Shown one piece after another: positions 45,777 through 53,671 of a stretch of 64,000 bases of DNA. The position numbers were made by a program, and so were the translations under genes. The DNA is from Blautia glucerasea. GTDB lineage: Bacteria > Bacillota > Clostridia > Lachnospirales > Lachnospiraceae. The stretch spans positions 1-64,000 of the forward strand of contig NZ_JAJBMO010000006.1 of the NCBI RefSeq assembly GCF_020537505.1, read 5' to 3'. Under the pieces are notes generated by a model. The model saw nothing but the letters and a program-made list of their open reading frames with translations, had not been told where the DNA came from and did not search any database. The stretch's first letter is position 1; each line of letters begins with the position of its first letter.

Positions 45777-46679
45777 TTATGCCAGTAAAGTCTTACCAAT
45801 AAAGTAAACCAGAACCAGCGCACCAAGTACGATTCTGTACCATCCAAATGCCTTGAAATCATGTTTCTTGATATAGCCCATCAGGAACTTGATCGCCAGG
45901 ATGGAAACTACAAATGCAACCACCATACCGATCACCAGGATCAATACCTCTGTACCGGTAAAGCCAAAACCGAATTTCACAAGCTTCAGAAGACTGGCTC
46001 CGAACATAACCGGGATACCAAGGAAGAAGGTGAACTCAGCTGCGACCGTACGGGAAGTACCAACCAGGATCCCTCCGATAATAGTAGATCCGGATCTGGA
46101 TGTACCTGGAATAACAGAGAGTACCTGGAAGCAGCCGATCAGAAGTGCCGTCTTGAAAGACAAATCTTCCAGACTTGTGCACTGGGGCTCTCTGCCTTTG
46201 TTATAGTTTTCCACAATAATAAACAAAACACCGTAGACGATCAGTGCAATAGCAACCACTACATAGTTGTTAAAATGTTTTTCAATGGAATCATTAAATG
46301 GAAGTGCGATAATAATGGTCGGCAGACATGCTACCACGATCTTAAACCACAGCACCCATTTCTCCTTGTCGCAGAAGCGTTCAACGAAATTCAGGATCAC
46401 CTGTGCCCATTTCGGCTTCTTGGCAATGGCCATCTGGGTTCTTCTTGGAAGCTTCTTTATGTAAAAAGGCCACAGCTTATTCCAATACAAAACAACAACT
46501 GCAAGGATGGCTCCAAGCTGGATCACAACCAGAAATACGTCCATAAAATCCTGTGAAACATTCAGATGAATAAATTCATCCACCAGGATCATGTGGCCAG
46601 TACTGCTGATGGGAAGCCACTCTGTAATTCCCTCAACGATACCAAGGAGAATTACCTTTAAAAGTTCGATAATATCCAT
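45777..46679 (-). CDS. uppP: Undecaprenyl-diphosphatase
   Basis: A 300-residue membrane enzyme (BacA/UppP) that recycles the lipid carrier for cell-wall and polysaccharide synthesis. It has the signatures [15 protein letters not shown] and [10 protein letters not shown] and about eight membrane segments. The start at 46679 follows AAGGGG; the open frame runs to 46727. Members give some bacitracin tolerance. Confidence 0.95.
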   Translation of the reverse strand: MDIIELLKVILLGIVEGITEWLPISSTGHMILVDEFIHLNVSQDFMDVFLVVIQLGAILAVVVLYWNKLWPFYIKKLPRRTQMAIAKKPKWAQVILNFVERFCDKEKWVLWFKIVVACLPTIIIALPFNDSIEKHFNNYVVVAIALIVYGVLFIIVENYNKGREPQCTSLEDLSFKTALLIGCFQVLSVIPGTSRSGSTIIGGILVGTSRTVAAEFTFFLGIPVMFGASLLKLVKFGFGFTGTEVLILVIGMVVAFVVSILAIKFLMGYIKKHDFKAFGWYRIVLGALVLVYFIGKTLLA

Positions 46680-46798
46680 TTCTACCCCTTTCTTATGAAT
46701 GCAAGGAAACTCCTTCAGCTGCTTCACTTTCTCAAATCAGCTGCGCCGTACCCATCCTGTCTGATCCGCAATCTCCATCGCACTCACTTTAACAAAAT

Positions 46799-46828
46799 GA
46801 GGACGGAGACCTGAACTTCTCCGTCCTC
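46799..46828 (-). terminator. Terminator of carAB
   Basis: GAGGACGGAGA (46799-46809) and TCTCCGTCCTC (46818-46828) form a perfect 11-bp stem 128 bases past the carB stop. On the minus strand it ends in ATTTTG. Confidence 0.65.
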
Positions 46829-46955
46829 TTTAGTATATTACACAACTTTGCTTTCGTAAACTTGTATTTTGCATTTTTCGCAAAAATTTAGCCTTTGTTT
46901 GTTACTGTTCACAGAGTGAACCGTAGCCTTTGTTTAATGCTTTAGCGCGTGTTTA

Positions 46956-49900
46956 TTATCTTCTCGCGATAGTCGCAATATCAATCAGACTCAGCTTGTT
47001 AGCATCTGTGTTCTCCAGACTTGTTACCAGAGCCTCTGCGGTATCAAGGCTGGTAAGAACATTAACACCAGTCTCAATCGCGTTACGTCTGATCACGAAA
47101 CCGTCCTTTTGATGCTCAACACCCTGGGATGGGATATCGATTACCACATCGATCTTATGTCCAAGGATCAGGTCCATAAGGTTCGGTGCCGGCTGCTCCA
47201 GCTTGTTGGTACGGATTACCTTAACTCCGTGCTCTTTCAAAGTATTGGCAGTTCCTCTTGTGGCATAGATACGGTATCCAAGTGCCTCAAATCTCTTAGC
47301 AATCGGTACAGCGTCCTCCTGTTCTTCTGGTCTGACTGTCATGATCATGTTCTTGTACTTCGGCAGACGGATTCCAGCTCCAAGGAATGCTTTATACAGA
47401 GCCTCATTGAAGGTCTCTGCAATACCAAGGCACTCACCAGTAGATTTCATCTCAGGTCCAAGGCTGATATCAGCGCCGCGGATCTTCTCGAAGGAGAATA
47501 CCGGCATCTTGATGGCGATGTGTTTTGCCTCTGGCTGAAGACCTGGCTCGTAACCCATGTCTTTCAGCTTGTATCCAAGGATTACCCTAGTTGCCAGCGG
47601 TACGATCGGGATTCCGGTAACCTTGCTGATATAAGGTACCGTACGGCTGGAACGCGGATTTACCTCAATTACGTATACATCATCTCCAAGAACGATGAAC
47701 TGGATGTTGATCATACCAATTACATGCAGTGCTCTTGCAAGACGTCTGGTGTACTCTGCAATGGTCTCTTTCGCCTTAGCGCTGATGGTTCTTGCCGGAT
47801 ATACAGAAATACTGTCACCGGAATGGATTCCGGCACGCTCAATATGCTCCATAATACCAGGGATCAGAATGTCCTCGCCGTCGCAGACTGCGTCAACCTC
47901 AATTTCTTTTCCCATCAGGTACTTATCTACAAGGATCGGGTGCTCCTGTGCGATCTGGTTGATCACACCGATGTACTCTTCCACATCCTCATCGCTTACA
48001 GCAATTCTCATACCCTGTCCGCCAAGTACGTAGGAAGGACGAACCAGAACCGGATAACCCAGCTCGTTGGCTGCCTTTTTCGCCTCTTCTGCAGTAAATA
48101 CAGTGTGTCCCTTCGGTCTCGGGATCTGGCATTTCTCCAGGATCTCATCAAACAGCTCACGGTCCTCTGCAGCATCTACATTCTCAGCAGATGTTCCAAG
48201 GATCTTCACGCCCATCTTGGTAAGGGCTTCGGTCAGCTTGATGGCGGTCTGTCCACCGAACTGGACAACGGCTCCGTCCGGTTTCTCAATATTTACAATG
48301 TTCTCAACATCTTCCGGTGTGAGAGGCTCGAAATACAGCTTGTCTGCAATATCGAAGTCTGTACTTACAGTTTCCGGGTTGTTGTTGATAATGATGGTCT
48401 CGTAGCCTTCTTTTGCAAAAGCCCAGGTACAGTGTACTGAGCAGAAGTCGAACTCGATACCCTGTCCGATACGGATCGGGCCGGAACCAAGTACCAGGAT
48501 CTTTTTCTTATCTGGTGTGGCAACTGCCTCATTCTCTGTTCCTTCATCGCCATATACAGAATAGTAATATGGAGTAGCTGCTGCAAACTCAGCTGCACAG
48601 GTATCAACCATCTTATAAGCTGCTTTGATACCATACTCTGCGCGGAGGTCTTTGATTTCTTCCTCTGTTCTTCCGGTAAGGCGGGCGATGATGTAGTCCG
48701 GGAATTCCATGCGTTTTGCTTCCAGAAGAAGCTCTTTGGTAAGTTTTCTGGTCTTCAGGGCATTTTCCATTCCAACAAGGATTGCCAGCTTATCAATGAA
48801 CCAGATATCGATCTTGGTAATATCATGAAGCATGGACTGCGGCATACCGCGGCGGATTGCTTCTGCGATCTTCCAGATTCTGCGGTCATCTACGATTGCC
48901 AGCTCATCAAGAAGCTCCTCGTCTGTAAGCTGGGTAAAATCATAGGACATAAGGCTGTCCACATGCTGCTCCAGGGAGCGGATTGCCTTCATAAGAGCAC
49001 CTTCAAAGTTATGGCAGATACTCATAACCTCACCGGTAGCTTTCATCTGAGTGGTAAGGGTTCTCTTAGCTGTTATAAATTTATCAAACGGAAGTCTCGG
49101 GATCTTAACTACGCAGTAGTCGAGCATTGGCTCAAAGCTTGCGTATGTTTTTCCGGTGATGGCGTTAGGAATCTCATCCAGTGTATAGCCAAGTGCGATC
49201 TTCGCAGCAACTTTTGCAATCGGATAACCAGTAGCCTTACTTGCAAGTGCCGAGGAACGGCTTACACGAGGGTTAACCTCGATTACACAGTACTCAAAGC
49301 TATCTGGCTTCAGTGCGTACTGAACGTTGCATCCACCTGTGATTCCAAGCTCTGTGATGATGTTCAGGGCAGAAGTACGGAGCATCTGGTACTCTTTGTC
49401 TCCAAGAGTCTGGGACGGAGCAACTACAATGGAATCTCCTGTGTGGACACCAACCGGGTCGATGTTCTCCATGTTGCAGACTGTAATGCAGTTTCCTGCA
49501 CTGTCACGCATTACCTCGTACTCGATTTCTTTCCATCCTGCGATACAGCGCTCTACCAGAACCTCTCCAACACGGGAAAGACGGAGACCGTTCTCCAGGA
49601 TCTCACGAAGCTCAAATTCATTGTGGGCGATACCGCCGCCGCTTCCGCCAAGGGTGTAAGCAGGACGAAGAACAACCGGGTAACCGATGGTATTTGTAAA
49701 TGCAAAACCATCCTCTACAGTGGTAACAACCTTAGAAGCTGCAACCGGCTCACCGATCTTCTCCATGGTATCTTTAAATTCCTGACGGTCCTCAGCCTTC
49801 TTGATGGTTTGGGCTGTGGTACCGATCAGTCTTACATTATGCTCTTTCAGGAAGCCCTTCTCGTCCAGCTCCATGGCAAGGTTCAGACCTGCCTGTCCGC

Positions 49901-50171
49901 CCAGGGTAGGAAGAACGCTGTCCGGTTTCTCCTTCAGAATCAGCTGCTCTACTACTTCTACGGTAAGAGGCTCGATATAAACGCGGTCTGCAATGTCTTT
50001 ATCTGTCATAATGGTAGCCGGGTTGGAGTTCAGAAGAACAACCTCCAGGCCTTCTTCTTTCAGAGAACGGCAGGCCTGTGTTCCTGCGTAGTCAAACTCT
50101 GCTGCCTGGCCGATGATGATCGGACCGGAACCAATAACAAGTACTTTTTTAATGTCTTTATTTCTTGGCAT
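46956..50171 (-). CDS. carB: Carbamoyl-phosphate synthase large subunit
   Basis: A 1071-residue enzyme that makes carbamoyl phosphate for pyrimidines and arginine. It has two homologous ATP-grasp halves (each with VLGSGPI-RIGQ-type starts, ENGL and NPR--R repeats) and a C-terminal MGS-like regulatory domain (GHKIDVVIDIPSQG). Full family length. It starts one base into the carA stop (TAATG), so translation is coupled. Confidence 0.97.
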   Translation of the reverse strand: MPRNKDIKKVLVIGSGPIIIGQAAEFDYAGTQACRSLKEEGLEVVLLNSNPATIMTDKDIADRVYIEPLTVEVVEQLILKEKPDSVLPTLGGQAGLNLAMELDEKGFLKEHNVRLIGTTAQTIKKAEDRQEFKDTMEKIGEPVAASKVVTTVEDGFAFTNTIGYPVVLRPAYTLGGSGGGIAHNEFELREILENGLRLSRVGEVLVERCIAGWKEIEYEVMRDSAGNCITVCNMENIDPVGVHTGDSIVVAPSQTLGDKEYQMLRTSALNIITELGITGGCNVQYALKPDSFEYCVIEVNPRVSRSSALASKATGYPIAKVAAKIALGYTLDEIPNAITGKTYASFEPMLDYCVVKIPRLPFDKFITAKRTLTTQMKATGEVMSICHNFEGALMKAIRSLEQHVDSLMSYDFTQLTDEELLDELAIVDDRRIWKIAEAIRRGMPQSMLHDITKIDIWFIDKLAILVGMENALKTRKLTKELLLEAKRMEFPDYIIARLTGRTEEEIKDLRAEYGIKAAYKMVDTCAAEFAAATPYYYSVYGDEGTENEAVATPDKKKILVLGSGPIRIGQGIEFDFCSVHCTWAFAKEGYETIIINNNPETVSTDFDIADKLYFEPLTPEDVENIVNIEKPDGAVVQFGGQTAIKLTEALTKMGVKILGTSAENVDAAEDRELFDEILEKCQIPRPKGHTVFTAEEAKKAANELGYPVLVRPSYVLGGQGMRIAVSDEDVEEYIGVINQIAQEHPILVDKYLMGKEIEVDAVCDGEDILIPGIMEHIERAGIHSGDSISVYPARTISAKAKETIAEYTRRLARALHVIGMINIQFIVLGDDVYVIEVNPRSSRTVPYISKVTGIPIVPLATRVILGYKLKDMGYEPGLQPEAKHIAIKMPVFSFEKIRGADISLGPEMKSTGECLGIAETFNEALYKAFLGAGIRLPKYKNMIMTVRPEEQEDAVPIAKRFEALGYRIYATRGTANTLKEHGVKVIRTNKLEQPAPNLMDLILGHKIDVVIDIPSQGVEHQKDGFVIRRNAIETGVNVLTSLDTAEALVTSLENTDANKLSLIDIATIARR

Positions 50172-51247
50172 TATTTATTTCCTCCCATCATTTCCATAAA
50201 TCTGTCAAACAGGTAACCGGAATCCTGTGGTCCCGGGCATGCCTCCGGATGGAACTGTACTGTGAAAATGTTCTTTCCAACGTATGCCATTCCCTCGTTT
50301 GTGCCGTCGTTGACATTTACAAACGCCGGGTGTGCAATATTTTTCTCCTCAAGATCCTTGGCATCTACTACGTAGCCGTGGTTCTGGGAAGAGATATAAA
50401 CTCTGCCTGTTGCAAGGTCTTTTACCGGATGGTTTCCACCGCGGTGGCCGTATTTCATCTTATAGGTATCGCCGCCTGTTGCAAGTGCCATCAGCTGATG
50501 TCCAAGACAAATTGCAAAGATCGGAACATCGGAATCGTAAAGCTTCTTTACTTCTTTAATAATGGAAGTACATTCCTTCGGATCTCCAGGGCCGTTGCTG
50601 AGCATGATTCCGTCTGGATGATCTCCCAGGATCTCTTCAGCCGGTGTAAGGGCCGGGTAAATGGTTACCTGACAGCCGCGCTTATTCAGGGAACGGGCAA
50701 TATTGCGTTTCGCACCAAAGTCCATAAGTGCAACCTTCGGGCCATTTCCTGGAAGGATTTCTTTCTCACGGCAGGTTACTTTTTCTACTACTTTACCAGT
50801 TGTATATGCTTTTAACTTGGGGAGAATTGCGTTTAAGTCATAATTTTCATCCGTTGTGATCATACCGTTCATAGTACCTTTCTCACGGAGGATCTTGGTA
50901 AGAGCTCTGGTGTCGATTCCTGCGATTCCAGGAATATCATGTTTGGTCAAGAAATGCTGAATGGTGTCAACGCTTCTGAAATTGCTTGGAACACGGGATA
51001 ATTCACGTACGATAAATGCGTCGATCCACGGCTTGGTGGATTCCTGGTCATCATAACAGATTCCGTAGTTTCCTATTAATGGATAGGTCATACATACCGC
51101 CTGGCCTGCGTAAGACGGGTCTGTCATTACTTCCAGATAACCGGTCATGGAAGTATTAAAAACAATCTCACTGATGACTTCCCTGGCAGAGCCAATGCTG
51201 GTTCCTGTAAATACATGGCCATCTTCTAATATCAGAAATGCTTTCAT
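50171..51247 (-). CDS. carA: Carbamoyl-phosphate synthase small subunit
   Basis: A 358-residue glutaminase subunit. It has the N-terminal CPSase domain (MKAFLILEDGHVFTG, FNTSMTGYLE) and a class I glutamine amidotransferase domain with the nucleophile in FAICLGHQLMALA and His-Glu in QFHPEACPGP. The open frame reaches 51517, but AAAGGGAG precedes the ATG at 51247 and the protein then begins like all family members. The upstream part is an untranslated leader with strong hairpins. Confidence 0.96.
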   Translation of the reverse strand: MKAFLILEDGHVFTGTSIGSAREVISEIVFNTSMTGYLEVMTDPSYAGQAVCMTYPLIGNYGICYDDQESTKPWIDAFIVRELSRVPSNFRSVDTIQHFLTKHDIPGIAGIDTRALTKILREKGTMNGMITTDENYDLNAILPKLKAYTTGKVVEKVTCREKEILPGNGPKVALMDFGAKRNIARSLNKRGCQVTIYPALTPAEEILGDHPDGIMLSNGPGDPKECTSIIKEVKKLYDSDVPIFAICLGHQLMALATGGDTYKMKYGHRGGNHPVKDLATGRVYISSQNHGYVVDAKDLEEKNIAHPAFVNVNDGTNEGMAYVGKNIFTVQFHPEACPGPQDSGYLFDRFMEMMGGNK

Positions 51248-51286
51248 ACAATCTCCCTTTCTTATGTGTCTATTTTTTCCTAAATC

Positions 51287-51394
51287 GCAACTGTTCAGTA
51301 CCTTCACAGTTGCTGCCAAAATGCATTCCCAATCACCTTCGGTGATGGCATTTTGGCTCGTAGGTCTCGGGATTTTGGCATATCCATGCCAAAA
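51287..51394 (-). promoter_or_regulatory. Structured carAB leader with three hairpins
   Basis: Three perfect or near-perfect stems follow one another: GCAACTGT/ACAGTTGC (51287-51313); CCAAAATGC/GCATTTTGG with inner ATCACC/GGTGAT (51316-51356); and TTTTGGCAT/ATGCCAAAA (51373-51394). CCAAAA and TTTTGG of the last two can also pair with each other, so alternative folds are possible. A PyrR-binding consensus was not recognised. It could also be an inserted palindromic repeat. Confidence 0.5.
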
Positions 51395-51439
51395 CACCTC
51401 GCGGAATTCTATCTCCTGATAGTTACCTAAATCTTCAAG

Positions 51440-51468
51440 ATTGTACCATAGCAAAGTGCTTTTTTCAA
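51440..51468 (-). promoter_or_regulatory. Promoter of carAB
   Basis: On the minus strand TTGAAA (51463-51468), a 17-base spacer and TACAAT (51440-51445). The transcript would start near 51433 and carry a leader of about 185 bases. Confidence 0.7.
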
Positions 51469-51480
51469 CAAAATACGGGC

Positions 51481-51522
51481 AAAAAAAAATTCTGTTGTGC
51501 ATAAAAAATTTGCACAACAGAA
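51481..51522 (-). terminator. Terminator after tRNA-Leu
   Basis: On the minus strand TTCTGTTGTGCA and TGCACAACAGAA form a perfect 12-bp stem followed by nine T. It lies 100 bases past the tRNA gene and just before the carAB promoter. Confidence 0.9.
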
Positions 51523-51624
51523 AAAAGCTACCGGATCAGAGCCTGCTTCCATTCGAGACTTTCTGTGTCTCACAGCCAACATTCATAAGCGGCTCTGGTA
51601 TTCGTAACAAAAGAAAAAAAATAA

Positions 51625-51708
51625 TGCAGGAGATGGGACTTGAACCCACACGATCTTGCGACCACAGGCACCTGAAGCCTGCGCGTCTGCCAATTCCGCC
51701 ACTCCTGC
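51625..51708 (-). tRNA. tRNA-Leu, anticodon CAG
   Basis: An 84-base cloverleaf of class II. The acceptor arms are GCAGGAG and CTCCTGC, the anticodon loop is CTTCAGGT with CAG, there is a long variable arm, and the T loop contains GGTTCAAGTCC. The 3' CCA is not encoded. Confidence 0.95.
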
Positions 51709-51748
51709 ATTTCTTATGTTTCAATCGCTCTCTCGCGACTGCTTGATT

Positions 51749-51777
51749 ATAATACAACACAATCCAGCAAATGTCAA
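51749..51777 (-). promoter_or_regulatory. Promoter of tRNA-Leu
   Basis: On the minus strand a perfect TTGACA (51772-51777), a 17-base spacer and TATTAT (51749-51754), about 40 bases before the tRNA. Confidence 0.75.
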
Positions 51778-51982
51778 CATTAATTTTCAAAAAAATTTGA
51801 AAAATTAAAAAAATATTATTTTTGAAGAAATGGGACTCTTTCCAGGATTTATGATTAGTCCATTTTGGTCTTTTTAACAGTTCAGGGGAAGCCGCAAATT
51901 ATAATAAAATAAGCTGTTATCCTGTGACTTTTCAAAGGTAATGGCAAATACCATTTATACTTTTACACCAGAGAAATGAAAT

Positions 51983-52222
51983 ATGATGTACAAAAGAATC
52001 CGAGAGCTGCGGGAAGATCACGATTTGAAGCAGGGCTATCTGGCACACTATCTCAATGTGAGCCAGCGTACCTATTCGCGGTATGAAACCGGGGAACGCC
52101 ATATTCCCCTGGATATTTTGTGCAGGATTGCAGACTTCTATAAGGTAAGTGTGGATTATCTGCTGGAACGCACGGATGTAAAGCGCCCTTATCCCCCTTC
52201 ACGGCTCTCCCAGAAAGACTGA
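51983..52222 (+). CDS. Small XRE-family DNA-binding protein
   Basis: A 79-residue protein that consists almost only of a Cro/C1 helix-turn-helix (LKQGYLAHYLNVSQRTYSRYETGERHIP, then DYLLERTD). The ribosome binding site is poor (GAGAAATG). Two ATG codons are adjacent. Its target is unknown; it stands alone between tRNA-Leu and a convergent gene. Confidence 0.8.
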   Translation: MMYKRIRELREDHDLKQGYLAHYLNVSQRTYSRYETGERHIPLDILCRIADFYKVSVDYLLERTDVKRPYPPSRLSQKD

Positions 52223-52286
52223 GAGCTGCAGCTGTCCCCGCCCATGCTTTATGGCTTGGTCCTAATGTCAGCTACAGTAACTCAAA

Positions 52287-52339
52287 CAAACGACAAAAGA
52301 CACCTCAGGCGACTTATGCCGGGTGTCTTTTGTCGTTTG
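52287..52339 (+). terminator. Hairpin with a perfect 18-bp stem
   Basis: CAAACGACAAAAGACACC (52287-52304) and its exact complement (52322-52339) enclose a 17-base loop. It lies 65 bases past the XRE gene. The T content sits inside the stem rather than after it, so the terminator role is probable but not typical. Confidence 0.55.
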
Positions 52340-52362
52340 CTTGTAAATCCTTTACTTACATA

Positions 52363-52410
52363 AAAAAGAACTTTAAGATCAACGTTCACAGATCTCTTAA
52401 AGTTCTTTTT
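52363..52410. terminator. Bidirectional terminator
   Basis: AAAAAGAACTTTAAGA and TCTTAAAGTTCTTTTT form a long stem with A/T-runs suited to both strands. It lies between the convergent XRE gene and the LspA-like gene. Confidence 0.8.
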
Positions 52411-52441
52411 ATTTACGCGGGCAACAAGCTGAAGTCCATGT

Positions 52442-52903
52442 TTACCTCTTATCAGGAAGTAAATTCCCTACTGCCCATAAAGCGGCACCTGTGGCAATGC
52501 ACACATCCGAAAGATTAAAGGCTATCTTGCGGATTTCTTTATTCTTCACATTTAGGCTTACATAGTCTGTGACATAGCCTTTATTCCGACGATCCACATA
52601 ATTTGACATCCCACCGCCTACGATCATGGCAAGTCCGGCCTTACTCAGCTTACTGCCTCCGTGAAGAAGCAGATGCCAGTATTCCCCTGCGGCACAGCCA
52701 AGACCGGCTGCGGACAGCTCCTGGCAGTTCTTCTGGCCTATCTTCACCCTGCCGAGAACCATATCCTTGTTATGACAGTTGCGAAGGATCAGCCTGCCAC
52801 CAAGCGCCTCTTCCCGACTTCCCTGAAGGCGGGTACTGTCGATATATTCCTTAATTCTGTAATCCAGCAGAAAAATTCCGCCGGCAATTGTCAGCGAAAG
52901 CAT
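52442..52903 (-). CDS. LspA-like (signal peptidase II family) protein
   Basis: A 153-residue protein with the plan of lipoprotein signal peptidase. The N-terminal FLLDYRIKEYID aligns with the usual LLDQ-TK start. RNCHNKDMVLG stands for the RN-GAAFG segment. The two catalytic Asp regions are GGGMSNYVDRRNKGYVTDY and FNLSDVCIATGAAL. The two middle membrane helices are unusually poor in hydrophobic residues (GKIGQKN-like polar text), so this is a divergent paralogue rather than a normal LspA. It could be a specialised peptidase. GGAGG lies before the ATG. Confidence 0.72.
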   Translation of the reverse strand: MLSLTIAGGIFLLDYRIKEYIDSTRLQGSREEALGGRLILRNCHNKDMVLGRVKIGQKNCQELSAAGLGCAAGEYWHLLLHGGSKLSKAGLAMIVGGGMSNYVDRRNKGYVTDYVSLNVKNKEIRKIAFNLSDVCIATGAALWAVGNLLPDKR

Positions 52904-52982
52904 GGTTGCTGCCTCCTTAATACTGATAAATTACAAAAAACACCTCGCAAAATGCAATCTTCTAAATAGTTGCAATAAATTA

Positions 52983-53531
52983 TTATTCAGTGGTTTCTTC
53001 CGTTTCGTTTTCTGCCTCTACAGTTGCCTCTGCTTCCTCAGCCTCATTTTCTGCCTCTGCTGCAGTCTCCTCTGCTTTCTCAGCCTCATTTTCTGCCTCT
53101 GCTACAATCTCCTCTGTCTCTGAGTCGATCACATCTCCCTCGGCAGTCTCAGTCTCTGGCTGCGGAGTAGGGCATACAGATCCGCAGAACGGACAGAAGG
53201 ATACGCTTCTGTCTACATGCCTGCCGCATGCTGGGCAGATCTTCTGACCTTTCAGTTCAGCTGCAGAATCCCTGTATCCGGTAATAATATCCAGATGCTG
53301 CTGGATCTCCTCGCAGAATCCCTTCAGGGCTTCGTCCAACTCTGCGCCTTCTTTGTATTTCTCAAAGATCACATTTCCAATGTCTGCTTTCAGTTTCTGG
53401 ACCATCTGCTCTTCGCTGGAAATCTTGCTTCTGATCTTCTGTGTCTCATACAACTGGCCGGCTTTTTTGCCAAGATCTTTGGTCGTCCTTGTAATCCTGT
53501 CGCTTAACTCATCAAAAAAATCGCGTGCCAT
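52983..53531 (-). CDS. Zinc-ribbon protein with acidic repeat tail
   Basis: A 182-residue protein. The first 95 residues are helical and likely coiled coil (LSDRITRTTKDLGKKAGQLYE). A zinc ribbon follows (CPACGRHVDRS then CPFCG). The last 50 residues are low-complexity, made of AEAENEAE-type units and very acidic. Similar zinc-ribbon proteins of unknown role occur in other gut Firmicutes. Function unknown. Confidence 0.78.
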   Translation of the reverse strand: MARDFFDELSDRITRTTKDLGKKAGQLYETQKIRSKISSEEQMVQKLKADIGNVIFEKYKEGAELDEALKGFCEEIQQHLDIITGYRDSAAELKGQKICPACGRHVDRSVSFCPFCGSVCPTPQPETETAEGDVIDSETEEIVAEAENEAEKAEETAAEAENEAEEAEATVEAENETEETTE

Positions 53532-53671
53532 AATACCGTCTCCTTTACATATAAAAAGTGTTTAAACACATGTTACCTTTACGAACTTCCAGGCGGGGGC
53601 CATACAAATCTGTTTACATGCTTCACACAGGCCAAATCTTACTGTTCACGCCCTGACCTGTAACAGTCAAC

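Noticed and set aside
45608..45862. 84-codon minus-strand frame crossing the MITE-like element
   Set aside because: It begins inside uppP in another frame, runs through its terminator and ends in the inverted-repeat element; no ribosome binding site supports it.
51248..51517. 90-codon N-terminal extension of carA
   Set aside because: It covers the promoter and leader hairpins, lacks conservation with CarA, and the ATG at 51247 has a proper ribosome binding site.
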